Shown here piece by piece: positions 34,881 through 43,576 of a stretch of DNA of 64,000 nucleotides. The notes under the pieces are model-generated. The model searched no databases. It was not told the origin of the DNA and saw nothing but the letters and a program-made list of their open reading frames with translations. A program made the position numbers and the translations under genes. Source of the stretch: Cellulomonas phragmiteti (GTDB lineage: Bacteria; Actinomycetota; Actinomycetes; Actinomycetales; Cellulomonadaceae); contig NZ_BONP01000019.1 in assembly GCF_016862775.1 (NCBI RefSeq), positions 1 to 64,000 of the forward strand, read 5' to 3'. How positions within the stretch are numbered: position 1 is the stretch's first letter; every line of letters starts with the position of its first letter.

Positions 34881-35255
34881 ATGTCCGAAGCCGAGCACAC
34901 GCACCACGCGATCGACTACATCGAGCTCGCGGCGAGCGACCTCCTCGCGGCGAAGGCGTTCTACGGCGCCGCCTTCGGGTGGACCTTCACGGACTACGGT
35001 CCCGGCCCCGCCTACGTCGGGATCCACCGTTCCGGCGGCGGCCCGGCCGAGGCGGGGGGCTTCCGCCTGGACGACGAGGTGCGCCCCGGTGGCCCGCTCG
35101 TCCTGCTGTACTCGTCCGACCTCGACGCGAGCGCGCAGGCCGTCCGCGCCGCGGGGGGCACGGTCACCGAGGGCCCGTACGACTTCCCCGGCGGTCGCCG
35201 CTTCCACTTCCGCGACCCGAGCGGCAACGAGCTCGGGGTGTGGGCCGCGGGGTGA
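34881..35255 (+). CDS. VOC-family protein, short form
   Basis: 124 residues: one VOC domain with IDYIELAASDLLAAKAFYGA, FGWTFTDYGPGPAYVGI, SDLDASAQAVRAAGGTV and HFRDPSGNELGVW. It resembles the many 'glyoxalase-like' stress proteins of actinobacteria (CFP30-like halves). It could dimerise to form the active cleft. No specific substrate can be assigned. A possible hexamer CACGAT lies 7 nt before the ATG. Confidence 0.82.
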   Translation: MSEAEHTHHAIDYIELAASDLLAAKAFYGAAFGWTFTDYGPGPAYVGIHRSGGGPAEAGGFRLDDEVRPGGPLVLLYSSDLDASAQAVRAAGGTVTEGPYDFPGGRRFHFRDPSGNELGVWAAG

Positions 35256-35424
35256 GCGGCAGCGGCGGCCGTACCCCGCGCGGGACGTGCTCCACGAGGA
35301 CGGAGCCCCGGGCGCGCTGACGATCACGTCGACCACTCCGTGGACCGGCCGCTCCCGGTGGCCGTGAGGCCCGCCATGGGGCCGTGACGGGTACCGCGAC
35401 CACGACGACGAGCCACCCGTGTGA

Positions 35425-35462
35425 CGTGCCACCGGTGCGGCGTGCCACCGGCGCGGCGGTGG
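35425..35462. terminator. Direct repeat and hairpin between convergent genes
   Basis: A 16-nt unit (CGTGCCACCGGYGCGG) is repeated head-to-tail at 35425-35440 and 35441-35456; CCACCG (35445-35450) pairs with CGGTGG (35457-35462). It may terminate the VOC transcript or the convergent gene ending at 35517. The rest of 35256-35516 has no clear feature. Confidence 0.4.
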
Positions 35463-35516
35463 TGACCGGTTGCGCACCGCAGCGCGTGCGCGGGTAGGTG
35501 GAGCGCCGGGCGGGTG

Positions 35517-36455
35517 TCAGCCGGCGGAGGTGGCGGCGTCCTGCAGGCTGCGCCACGTGCGGTAGTGCTGCACGGCGACGCCCTCGTAGCCGGGTGTCCC
35601 GGCCAGGGCGTCGCGGACCAGGGCCGTCTCGGTGAGCAGGGCCGCGAGCCCGTCGTCCCCGAACGTCCACTCGGCGCCCCCGGCGACGGCCGGGGTGTCC
35701 GTCTCGACACCCACCGTGAACGGCAGGCCGGCTGCCACGGCGGCGGCCACCGCGTCGGCGGAGAGCGCCAGGATCCCATCCGGGCCGTGCGCGTGGTCGA
35801 CGAACGCGACGATCTCGACGCGGTCGGCGCGTGCCATGGCGGCGTCGGCCACCGTGCCGGTGCCCCACGGCTCCCACGCCAGCCAGTAGGGGACGTCGAC
35901 GCCCAGCCCGACGCCCGGCGGCAGCGCGGCCCGCACGGTGTCGAGCACCGCCAGCCAGCGCGTCACCGAGCCCGCGCGGTCCGTGAACCACTCCGGTCGC
36001 GTCCACGGCTCGACGTTCAGCTGGACGTGGTCGACCGCACGGCCGTGCGTCGCCGCCTGCATCCACTGCACCGCCAGCGCCGGCTGCCCGAGCCACGGCG
36101 CGTCGCCCCCCAGCACGCCGACGGTCGCGCCCTCGGCGCGCACCGCGGCGACCGTGTCCGTGAGCCAGGCCGCCACAGGCCCCTCGTCCGACGCCCACGG
36201 GGCCGAGACGTGCACCGTCGTCAGGCCGTGCTCGCGCACGAACGCGGCGAGCGTCGCGGTGTCCGCCGGCGCGTAGCCCGTGCCGCGCACGTCCACGGCG
36301 TGGTCGAGCGGGTTGTCCCAGACCCACATCGCGCTGATCGCCGGGGCGTCGGCGTGCGCGGCGGTCGCGGCGCCGGGGACCGCGGCGAGCAGCACGGCGG
36401 CGGCCAGCGCGGCGCCCAGCACGGGAGAGGTCGTGCGTCGACGGGACGGGTTCAT
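35517..36455 (-). CDS. Exported protein with TIM-barrel-like domain
   Basis: 312 residues. A Sec-type signal (basic MNPSRRRTT, hydrophobic core, cleavage near ATAAHA) leads into a domain with alternating strands and helices: AMWVWDNPLDH, GLTTVHVSAPW, GATVGVLGGDAPWLG, VDHVQLNVEPW, GVGLGVDVPYWLAW and RVEIVAFVDHAHG. The order of strands ending in Asp, Glu and Trp suggests a glycoside-hydrolase-like barrel, with the Glu in NVEPW and the Asp in FVDHA as possible active-site residues. I cannot name a family. Start ATG 36455; an upstream in-frame start would break the signal peptide. Confidence 0.75.
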   Translation of the reverse strand: MNPSRRRTTSPVLGAALAAAVLLAAVPGAATAAHADAPAISAMWVWDNPLDHAVDVRGTGYAPADTATLAAFVREHGLTTVHVSAPWASDEGPVAAWLTDTVAAVRAEGATVGVLGGDAPWLGQPALAVQWMQAATHGRAVDHVQLNVEPWTRPEWFTDRAGSVTRWLAVLDTVRAALPPGVGLGVDVPYWLAWEPWGTGTVADAAMARADRVEIVAFVDHAHGPDGILALSADAVAAAVAAGLPFTVGVETDTPAVAGGAEWTFGDDGLAALLTETALVRDALAGTPGYEGVAVQHYRTWRSLQDAATSAG

Positions 36456-36579
36456 GGCGGCGGTCCGTTCGTCGGCGGTCGGGCACCCCATGATGCGCCG
36501 CGCGGCGCCGACCGTGCGCCCGACGGAGGTCCCCGCGGCCGAGGATCACCCGGTGGTCCCGCGCGTCGGTGGTGCCTGC

Positions 36580-36585
36580 CACCAT
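36580..36585 (+). promoter_or_regulatory. -10 hexamer of DUF4240 gene
   Basis: CACCAT, 6 nt (GGGCCC) before the ATG at 36592. The hexamer departs from TANNNT at the first base. Confidence 0.35.
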
Positions 36586-36591
36586 GGGCCC

Positions 36592-37170
36592 ATGGACACC
36601 GACACGTACTGGCAGCTGGTCGAGGACGCCCGCGCGCGGGCACGCGGCACGCAGGCGCCCGAGGTCCCGCTCGACGCGGACGACGTCGCGGCGGCGCTCA
36701 CGGACCTGCTGGTCGAGCGGGGTCCGGAGGTGACGCTGGAGGCCGACGCGGCCTACGACCAGGTCGTGGCGGGCGCGTACGGCAACCGCCTGTGGGGCGC
36801 GGCCTACCTCATCGGCGGCGGGTGCTCCGACGACGGGTTCGACTACTTCCTCGGGTGGCTCGTCGCGCAGGGGCGGGCCGTCCTCGAGGCCGCCGTCGCC
36901 GACCCCGACTCCCTGGCGGACGTGGTCGACGCGGACACCGAGGCGGAGTCCGAGGACATGCTGGCGGCCGCGTGGGACGCGTACGAGCGGCTCACCGGCG
37001 AGGAGCCCCCGACCGCCGAGGAGGACCCGACCGACGACGACCCGACGTCCGCGGGTGCCGCGGCGCCCGAGGACCCCGACACCCCCGCCGACGACGAGTG
37101 GGACTTCGACGACGACGACGAGATGCGCGCGCGCTACCCGCGCCTGGCGGCCCTGTTCCTCGACGCCTGA
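36592..37170 (+). CDS. DUF4240 protein with acidic C-terminus
   Basis: 192 residues. YWQLVEDARARARG and LIGGGCSDDGFDYFLGWLVA are the DUF4240 signature, also seen in immunity-like and stress-associated proteins. The C-terminal 50 residues are strongly acidic (Glu/Asp/Pro), then a final helix MRARYPRLAALFLDA. Function unknown. No toxin gene is adjacent, so an immunity role is not supported here. Confidence 0.78.
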   Translation: MDTDTYWQLVEDARARARGTQAPEVPLDADDVAAALTDLLVERGPEVTLEADAAYDQVVAGAYGNRLWGAAYLIGGGCSDDGFDYFLGWLVAQGRAVLEAAVADPDSLADVVDADTEAESEDMLAAAWDAYERLTGEEPPTAEEDPTDDDPTSAGAAAPEDPDTPADDEWDFDDDDEMRARYPRLAALFLDA

Positions 37171-37202
37171 GCCCGACCGGGGCGTCGAGCGGCGTCCCCG
37201 CG

Positions 37203-37808
37203 TCACCCGGTCAGGGCGTCGAGGACGGCCTTCGCTGCGGCCGGGACCTCCCGCACGTGCCACCAGGCGGCCCGCACCGGGCGCACGCTCTGCGCGGAGA
37301 CACCGACCCCCACGGCGTCGACCCCTGCGGCCCGGCACGAGAACAGGGCCCGGCGCAGGTGGTAGTCCTGCGTGACGACGACCGCGGCGTCGACGTCGAA
37401 CAGGTCGTGCGCCCGGACGCAGCTGGCGTGGGTGTCGACGCCCGCGTCGTCCTGCAGGATCGCGCCGGACGGGACACCGTGGGCGATCAGGTGGTCCCGC
37501 ATGGCCCCGGGCTCGTCGTAGTGGGGACCGGAGCGGTCGCCGCTGACGAGGACCGCCTGCACCACGCCCCGCTCGTACAGGTCGACGGCCGCGTCGAGCC
37601 GTCGCCGCAGGTACGGCGACGGGGTGCCCGCCGAGGTGAGGCCTGCCCCCAGGACCAGTGCGACGGGCCGGTCGGGCACGCGCACCGGGTCGGGCACCAC
37701 GTGCGCCTGCCCGACGCCCTGCACGACGAGGAACGGTCCCAGCACGACGGCGACGGTGAGCACCGTCAGGACGGCGGCGGTGCGACGGGTGCGCAGCGGG
37801 TGGGGCAC
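37203..37808 (-). CDS. DUF218/SanA-YdcF-like envelope protein
   Basis: 201 residues. One N-terminal membrane helix (about 10-32) and a DUF218 domain: VALVLGAGL, a second element AVLVSGDRSGPHYDEPGAMRDH, the conserved acidic DDAGVDTHASC and VVVTQDYHLRRALF. SanA of E. coli, of the same family, affects vancomycin sensitivity at high temperature, suggesting a wall-precursor role. GTG 37808 is fixed by a leaderless hexamer, so it is transcribed separately from the pknG operon 50 nt upstream. Confidence 0.87.
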   Translation of the reverse strand: MPHPLRTRRTAAVLTVLTVAVVLGPFLVVQGVGQAHVVPDPVRVPDRPVALVLGAGLTSAGTPSPYLRRRLDAAVDLYERGVVQAVLVSGDRSGPHYDEPGAMRDHLIAHGVPSGAILQDDAGVDTHASCVRAHDLFDVDAAVVVTQDYHLRRALFSCRAAGVDAVGVGVSAQSVRPVRAAWWHVREVPAAAKAVLDALTG

Positions 37809-37814
37809 GCCGTC

Positions 37815-37820
37815 ACCGTA
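37815..37820 (-). promoter_or_regulatory. -10 hexamer of DUF218 gene
   Basis: TACGGT on the minus strand, 6 nt before the GTG at 37808. Confidence 0.5.
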
Positions 37821-37858
37821 GTGGGACGCCGGGTGGCCGGTGCCGTGTCGGTGCCGCC

Positions 37859-38677
37859 CTACACCTCGCCGGGCAGCGCCCTGCGCACCACGAGCCGCGT
37901 CCACGACCCGAGGTACAGCCGGTCGCCGTCCTGCAGCTCGTGCCGCTGACCGGCGGGGATCGGGTCGTCCGGCAGGGCCTCGCCGACGCGTGCGACGAAG
38001 GTGCCGTTGGACGACTGCAGGTCCTCGACCCACCACCGGTGACCGTCGGTGTTGAGCTGGCAGTGCCGCCGGGACACCCCGCTGTCCGCGCCGGCGTCGA
38101 CCTGCGGGCGGATGTTGCGGGACGCCGACGGGCGCCCGACGAGCACGCTGCGCTCCCGCAGCGGGATGAGCACCGGCAGCCCGACCGACGGCATCGGGTC
38201 CTCCGCCTGCTGCGCGGCGTACCAGTCCGGGTCGACCCACAGCTCGGCCACCCAGGCGTCCGCACCGGGCGGGGGCGGGGCCAGGGGCCCGGTCGTGTCC
38301 GCACCGGCGGTCGACGGCGCACCGGGCACGGGTGCGGCCACCGCGGCCGGCGCCTCGAGCGGGTCCGGTGACGGGTCGTGCGGGTCGGTGGACGGCACGG
38401 GGAGGGGGGCGACGCCGCTGCCGAGGTCGAGGGACGCCGCCCGGGGCGCCGCCACCGGGGTGGCCCCGGTCGTGAAGTCGTACCCGCAGTTCTCGCAGAA
38501 CAGCGCGGCCTGCGCGGCGGGCGACCCGCAGTGGGGGCAGGTGCTCGGCGTCGGGACCGCCGCGGTCGACGGGCCGGTGGAGGCCCCGCCCGCCGCCGAC
38601 GAGCCGATCGGTGCACCGCACACGTCGCAGTAGTCGGTCGAGGCGCTCGCGTGCCCGTCGGGGCAGACGACGCTCAT
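37859..38677 (-). CDS. FHA-domain protein with N-terminal zinc ribbons
   Basis: 272 residues, last gene of the pknG operon. Two small zinc ribbons (CPDGH with CDVCG; CPHCG with CENCG) and a Pro/Ala-rich linker lead to an FHA domain at about 165-265 with GRPSASRNIRPQVDAGADSG, VSRRHCQL, and the phosphothreonine-binding SSNGTFV. In Corynebacterium and Mycobacterium, PknG signals through the FHA protein OdhI/GarA; this protein could play that part, though OdhI's short N-terminal phospho-site is not obvious. Its ATG overlaps the VWA stop (ATGA). Confidence 0.88.
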   Translation of the reverse strand: MSVVCPDGHASASTDYCDVCGAPIGSSAAGGASTGPSTAAVPTPSTCPHCGSPAAQAALFCENCGYDFTTGATPVAAPRAASLDLGSGVAPLPVPSTDPHDPSPDPLEAPAAVAAPVPGAPSTAGADTTGPLAPPPPGADAWVAELWVDPDWYAAQQAEDPMPSVGLPVLIPLRERSVLVGRPSASRNIRPQVDAGADSGVSRRHCQLNTDGHRWWVEDLQSSNGTFVARVGEALPDDPIPAGQRHELQDGDRLYLGSWTRLVVRRALPGEV

Positions 38678-39951
38678 CGCCGCACCCGCGAGGTCTTGGT
38701 CGAGGCCGTGTCCAGGGCCATCTCGTCCAGCCGGGACGCGCCGCGCTTGAGCCGCACCGTGCCGTGCTCCTCGTCGTCGATCTCGACGACGCGCCGCAGC
38801 TTGGACGTCGCCTCGTCGTTGCCGGTCTCGGCCGCCAGCTGCACCGCGCGGCCCAGCTTGACGGTCGCGGTCGCCTCGTCGCCGGCGGCCTTGGCGGCCA
38901 GCCCCTCCTGGATGACGGAGGCGAGCTCGGCCTGCCCGGTGTAGTGCGCGACCTCGGGGCTGATGCGCGCCGTCAGCGACGCGTCGTCCGACCAGGCGGC
39001 CTTCACCAGGCCCGACGCGACGACCTCGTCCGCGACGGCGACCTGCACGCGCGCCGCCAGCTGCTCGGCCCCCACGTTCTTCGACGGCACCCGGACCGCG
39101 ACGTGGTAGTCGCGGGACTCGTCGGCCCACGCCCCGGTCGGGTACGCGCCGATCAGCGGCGTCACGGCGGTGCGCCGGGACGTGAGGTCCTCGACCGTCG
39201 GGGCGACCTGCCGGACGAACAGGACCTGCCCGCCCTGCGGCGTCCACACGCGCAGCTGGGCGTCGGCGACCCCGCGGGACAGCGACGTGCGCAGCAGCGA
39301 CTGGAAGTCCCGCGCGATGTCCGCCGGGTCGGCGATGAGCTCGACGGTGCCGAGCAGGGCCGTCGCGATCTCGCGCAGCTCGTCGACCTGCCACCGCTCC
39401 CCGACGCCGCGGGCGTCGCACTGGAACCGCCCGGTGACGGCCTGGATCGTCGACGTCAGCTGGGCGCGCGGCTCGGACTCGTTCTTGCCGTCGGTCAGCA
39501 GGATCGCGTGCCGCTGCGTCGCGGCGGGCTGGGTGGCGAAGATCTGGTCGGCCAGGCGCAGCCACGTGCTCATCGCGGTGCCGCCCTGCGCCCCGAGCCG
39601 GGACACCGCGCGCTTGGCCTCCTCGCGCGCGGCGGGCTCCATCTGCACGATCGCGACGGGCGCGTTCGGGTAGGGGAAGACGCGCTGGGCGACGTGGCTG
39701 CCGGACACGATGGCGAACCACGTGCCGTCGGGGATGTGGTCGACCGCGACCTGCGCGGCGTGCTTGGCCGCTGCCAGCATCGGGCCGGTCATGGACCCCG
39801 AGGTGTCGATCATGATGATCTCGGCGACGCCGCCGCCCGTCGTGGCCGCCCCGCCGACGCCCTCGGCGCTGACCGTGACGATCGCGTGGACGTCGGTCCC
39901 GCCGTCGGGCAGGAACTCGTTCTGGAAGACCTCGGCACGGAACGTGGCCAC
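38674..39951 (-). CDS. VWA-domain protein (TerY/BatA-like)
   Basis: 425 residues, cytosolic. The N-terminal VWA domain has a full MIDAS: D-T-S-G-S (IDTSGSM), the Thr in GGTAMSTW and the Asp in LLTDGKNE. The following beta-rich part and C-terminal helical segment (TGQAELASVIQEGLAAKAAG) act as a scaffold. Such proteins bind metal-dependent partners and often work with a PP2C phosphatase and a kinase in Ter-like phospho-signalling modules, which is the context here. GTG start with GAGGAGC; 95 nt after the PP2C gene, coupled to the FHA gene. Confidence 0.88.
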   Translation of the reverse strand: MATFRAEVFQNEFLPDGGTDVHAIVTVSAEGVGGAATTGGGVAEIIMIDTSGSMTGPMLAAAKHAAQVAVDHIPDGTWFAIVSGSHVAQRVFPYPNAPVAIVQMEPAAREEAKRAVSRLGAQGGTAMSTWLRLADQIFATQPAATQRHAILLTDGKNESEPRAQLTSTIQAVTGRFQCDARGVGERWQVDELREIATALLGTVELIADPADIARDFQSLLRTSLSRGVADAQLRVWTPQGGQVLFVRQVAPTVEDLTSRRTAVTPLIGAYPTGAWADESRDYHVAVRVPSKNVGAEQLAARVQVAVADEVVASGLVKAAWSDDASLTARISPEVAHYTGQAELASVIQEGLAAKAAGDEATATVKLGRAVQLAAETGNDEATSKLRRVVEIDDEEHGTVRLKRGASRLDEMALDTASTKTSRVRR

Positions 39952-40046
39952 GCTTGGCTCCTCGGCGGTGCGGTGCTGTGGGGCGTCGGACGGGTGGTGC
40001 GGCTGGGCGGTCGATCGGGTCGGTCGGGTCGTCGGTCGGAAACCGG

Positions 40047-41222
40047 TCAGGGTGCCGGCGCGTCCGGCTCTCCCGGGAGGCTACCGGCAGGTCGCCGGCG
40101 GGTCGTGGGCGTGGTCCCGGCGTCGGCGACGTGCGTGTCGGGCGCGGGCGCCGGGCCGGCTGCGGGCGGTCCGGCGACGCGCGCGAGCGCGACGGTGACG
40201 TTGTCGTGCCCGCCGCTCGCGTTCGACCACGCGACGAGGTCGCGCGCGAGCGCCACGGGGTCCGCGCCGACGCGCCCCTCGGCGTCGCGCAGCAGGTCGG
40301 CGACGACCTCGGGCGCCGAGGCGTAGTTCCACAGGCCGTCGGAGCACGCGAGCACCCAGCCGGGGCCGTCGGGGCGGGCCGCGACCGTGCGTGCGGTGGT
40401 CTCCTCGGCGTCGGCACCCAGCCAGCGGGTGATCGCGTGCGCCTCGGGGGAGCGTTCCGCCGCGGCGCGGGACATGCCGCCGGCCATGAGCTCGGCGGCG
40501 ACCGAGTCGTCCTCCGTGAGCTGCTCGGGGGTGCCCGCGTCGGGCAGCCAGTAGACGCGCGAGTCGCCCAGCCAGCCCGCGACGAGCAGCTGCGGGCTGA
40601 CGACGGCGGCGACGAACGTGCACGACGGCGGGTCGGTGCGCGCGACGGCGTCGTCGACGGCCGTGCGGGCGGCGTCGTCGGCGCGGTGGCCGGACTCCAC
40701 CAGCAGGCGCGACCACGCGGCGGCGTCGCCCGGCGCGACGGTGGCCGCACCCGCGACGAGCACGTCACGGGCGGCGGTCGCCGCGGCCTGGCTCGCGATG
40801 TCGGAGTCGGGTGCGGAGGCCACGCCGTCGCAGACGACGAGCACGCTGACGTCGCCGACCACCCCGAGGGCCATCGAGTCCTCGTTGCGGCGGCGGCGCA
40901 CGCCCACGTCCGTGACGCCCGCGACGTGCGGGGCGGGCTGCTCCTCCTCGTGGTCGTGCGGCGCGGGCGCGCGGGCGCCGCACTGCTCGCAGTAGCCGTC
41001 GGCCGCCACGACGCCGCCGCACGCCCGGCAGCCGCCCGCGGCGGCGGTGGCGGCGGGGGAGGTGGCCGCTGCCGGCCCGTCCGGTGCCGCGGACCCCGCG
41101 CCCGCGCCCTCGTCCGTGGGCGTCGCGCCCGGGGACGTGAGCGGGGTGCCGCAGGACTCGCAGAAGCGCGCGCCGTCGGCCGCGGGCTCCCCGCAGGCCG
41201 GGCACACCGGGGCCGCTGTCAC
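40047..41222 (-). CDS. PP2C-type Ser/Thr phosphatase with zinc ribbons
   Basis: 391 residues. Two zinc ribbons at the N-terminus (CPACG with CESCG; CRACG with CEQCG) and a linker lead to a PPM/PP2C domain (about 105-355) with the metal ligands in RRRRNEDS, VVCDGVAS, GDSRVYWL, SDGLWNY and GGHDNVTVAL. It should dephosphorylate Ser/Thr-phosphoproteins and is the natural antagonist of PknG, to whose gene it is joined by a GTGA overlap. The ribbons match those on PknG and the FHA protein, suggesting a shared docking mode. Confidence 0.92.
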   Translation of the reverse strand: MTAAPVCPACGEPAADGARFCESCGTPLTSPGATPTDEGAGAGSAAPDGPAAATSPAATAAAGGCRACGGVVAADGYCEQCGARAPAPHDHEEEQPAPHVAGVTDVGVRRRRNEDSMALGVVGDVSVLVVCDGVASAPDSDIASQAAATAARDVLVAGAATVAPGDAAAWSRLLVESGHRADDAARTAVDDAVARTDPPSCTFVAAVVSPQLLVAGWLGDSRVYWLPDAGTPEQLTEDDSVAAELMAGGMSRAAAERSPEAHAITRWLGADAEETTARTVAARPDGPGWVLACSDGLWNYASAPEVVADLLRDAEGRVGADPVALARDLVAWSNASGGHDNVTVALARVAGPPAAGPAPAPDTHVADAGTTPTTRRRPAGSLPGEPDAPAP

Positions 41223-43576
41223 CACGCCGACCACCGCCGCACCTCGTTGGCGCGGTCGACGAGGGCCACGCGCGTCGCGCGGTCCTCGGTGAGTGCCGCC
41301 TGCTCGCGGTATGCCGCCTCGAGCGCGTCGGTGATCCCCACGCGCGTCGCCGGCGTGCCGTCGAGCGTGACGCCCGGTGCGGCGGTGCCCGTCCCCACGG
41401 CGTCGAGCGCGCTGGTGAGCACGTCCACCCGCAGCCCGGCACGGTCCGCCGGGTCGAGCGACACCGTGCGCACGGAGTCGAGCGCCGCGGCCAGCGACGT
41501 CAGGTCGTGGCGGGAGCGGGCGAGCACGCGCGCCCGCATGAGCCGCGCCTCGGGATAGGAGCTGCGCGTGGGCGTCACGAGGTCGAGCGCCGCCAGCGCG
41601 TCGTCGACGTGCAGCGACGCCATGCGCAGCCGGGCGAGGCCGAACGCGGCGGGTGCCGTGTAGTTCGCGTCGGCGTACGCGCAGGTCGCGTAGAGCTGCT
41701 CGGCGATGCCCGGCTCGTTCGACAGCTCGCAGGCGACCGCGAGCGCGAGCTTGGGTGCCAGCTCGCCCGGCACCTGCCCGTAGACGGCGTTGAACGACGC
41801 GCGTGCGGCCACGGCGTCGCCCGCGGCGAGCTGCGCCAGGCCCTGCGTCCACACGGCCCGCCACTCCCACGGGTCCTCGGCGAGGATCGCCTCGACCGCG
41901 GACGTCACCACCTCGGGTCGGCCCGCCTCGATCGCGGTGGTCGCGCGCAGCAGCCGCACCTCGACGGTCTCGTCCGGGGCGTCCGCGAGCGCGACGAGCC
42001 GCTGCTCGGGGTCGGTCACGTTGACGCCGGACAACCACCCCGCCGCCGGGTCGTCGGGGTCGACCTTGAGCGCCGGCAGCTCGTCCCACGCGAGGGGGCG
42101 CTCGACCTGGTCGGTCACGGGCGGCTCGAACAGCACGGACGCCGCGCTCGTCAGCGGCGGGTCGCCCGCGCCGCGGTCGGCGGCGACGACCTCGCGCAGC
42201 ACCCCCAGCACCTGCGCGCGCATCTCGTCGACGGACCCGAACCGGTCCGACGGGTCCGGGGCGCACGCCTTGGCCAGCAGCCGGTAGAACGAGTCGTACC
42301 GCGCAAACACCGGCGTCTCGTCGACGGGCGGCAGCGCGGCGACGTACGTCGTGGTGTTCCCGCGGAAGTCCAGGACGAGCGTGGCCAGGGTCCGGCCGAT
42401 CGTGTAGACGTCGGACGCGACCGACGGGCCGTCGGCCGGCACCTCGGGCGCCTGGTAGCCGACGGTGCCGTAGATCGCGGAGTGGTCGTCGTCGACGCGC
42501 CGCACGCCGCCCAGGTCGATGAGCTTGAGCGCGTCGCCGGCCTGGATGACGTTGTCGGGCTTGAAGTCGCAGTACAGCAGGCCGACGTCGTGCAGGTACG
42601 CGAACGCCGGCAGGACCTCGAGCACGAACGCGAGGGCCTGGTCGACGGGCAGCGGGTCGACGTGCCCGGCGGCCTCGCGGCGGTCGACGAGCAGCTCGCG
42701 CAGCGACCGCCCGCCGACGAACTCCATGACGGTGTACCCGTCGCCCTCGTGCTGGACGAAGTTGTAGATCTCGACGATCAGCGGGTGCTCCACGCGGGCG
42801 AGGAACTGCCGCTCGGAGATCGCGGCGGCCACCGCGTCCGGGTCGCCGCTGTTGAGCAGGCCCTTGAGCACCACCCACCGGCCGGAGACGTTGCGGTCGC
42901 GGGCCAGGTAGATCCAGCCCATGCCACCGTGCGCGAGGCACCCGGCGACCTCGTACTGCCCGCCGACGAGCGTGCCGGGCGTCAGGCGCGGGTCGAAGTC
43001 GAAGCGCGCGCCGCACGACGGGCAGAAGCCCTGCGTCCGGGCGGGCACGCCGTCGCGCCCGCGCCCCACGGGCTCGCCGCAGGCGGCGCAGAACCGCTTG
43101 CGCTCCGGGACCTGCGGGTCCGTCATGACGGCCTGCAGCGGGTCCTCCACGGGGGCGGGGGGCACCGACGTCAGTCCCGCACCGAGGCGGGCGCGGCGCA
43201 GCCGCGTCGAGGACGTACCGAGGCGGCGCGTCGCGCGCGAGCCCGTCGCCTGGGTGCGCGCCGACCCGAGCGCCGCCGTGGGCAGGCGCGTCGAGCTGGT
43301 GCGCCCGGTGCGGGTGGAGCCGGCGGGCTCCAGGTCGCCGCCGCCGGCGCCCGGGGTCGGCACCCCGGGGGCGATGCCCGTGCCGAGCATCGCGGACGGC
43401 GTGCGGGCCGCCGTCGAGCCGGCGGCCCCCGTCGCCGTGGCGGTGCTGGGTGGCGTGGTCGTCCCGGTGGTCGTGGACGTCGCACCGGCGGGCGCGGGCG
43501 AGCCGCACACGTCGCACCAGCCGTCCTCGTAGGTGCCGGTGCAGCCGGGCTCGCGGCAGGCGGTCGCGCTGGTCAT
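41219..43576 (-). CDS. pknG: Serine/threonine kinase PknG
   Basis: 785 residues with PknG architecture: an extra zinc knuckle at the N-terminus (CREPGC with CDVCG), a Ser/Thr-rich linker, the PknG rubredoxin-like module (RFCAACGEPVG and GFCPSCG), then the kinase (GGQYEVAGCLAHGGMGWIYL, Lys238 in VVLKGLL, Asp337 in CDFKPDN, DLGGVRR) and a C-terminal TPR domain. In mycobacteria and corynebacteria PknG phosphorylates GarA/OdhI to control 2-oxoglutarate dehydrogenase in response to amino acids sensed by GlnH. The gene order with glnX and glnH fits that. ATG with GGAGGAG, ATGA overlap upstream. Confidence 0.96.
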   Translation of the reverse strand: MTSATACREPGCTGTYEDGWCDVCGSPAPAGATSTTTGTTTPPSTATATGAAGSTAARTPSAMLGTGIAPGVPTPGAGGGDLEPAGSTRTGRTSSTRLPTAALGSARTQATGSRATRRLGTSSTRLRRARLGAGLTSVPPAPVEDPLQAVMTDPQVPERKRFCAACGEPVGRGRDGVPARTQGFCPSCGARFDFDPRLTPGTLVGGQYEVAGCLAHGGMGWIYLARDRNVSGRWVVLKGLLNSGDPDAVAAAISERQFLARVEHPLIVEIYNFVQHEGDGYTVMEFVGGRSLRELLVDRREAAGHVDPLPVDQALAFVLEVLPAFAYLHDVGLLYCDFKPDNVIQAGDALKLIDLGGVRRVDDDHSAIYGTVGYQAPEVPADGPSVASDVYTIGRTLATLVLDFRGNTTTYVAALPPVDETPVFARYDSFYRLLAKACAPDPSDRFGSVDEMRAQVLGVLREVVAADRGAGDPPLTSAASVLFEPPVTDQVERPLAWDELPALKVDPDDPAAGWLSGVNVTDPEQRLVALADAPDETVEVRLLRATTAIEAGRPEVVTSAVEAILAEDPWEWRAVWTQGLAQLAAGDAVAARASFNAVYGQVPGELAPKLALAVACELSNEPGIAEQLYATCAYADANYTAPAAFGLARLRMASLHVDDALAALDLVTPTRSSYPEARLMRARVLARSRHDLTSLAAALDSVRTVSLDPADRAGLRVDVLTSALDAVGTGTAAPGVTLDGTPATRVGITDALEAAYREQAALTEDRATRVALVDRANEVRRWSAW

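Noticed and set aside
39952..40046. GTCGG-rich tandem tract between the PP2C and VWA genes as a promoter
   Set aside because: It is a simple GC repeat without a recognisable -10 element; operon read-through is the simpler explanation.
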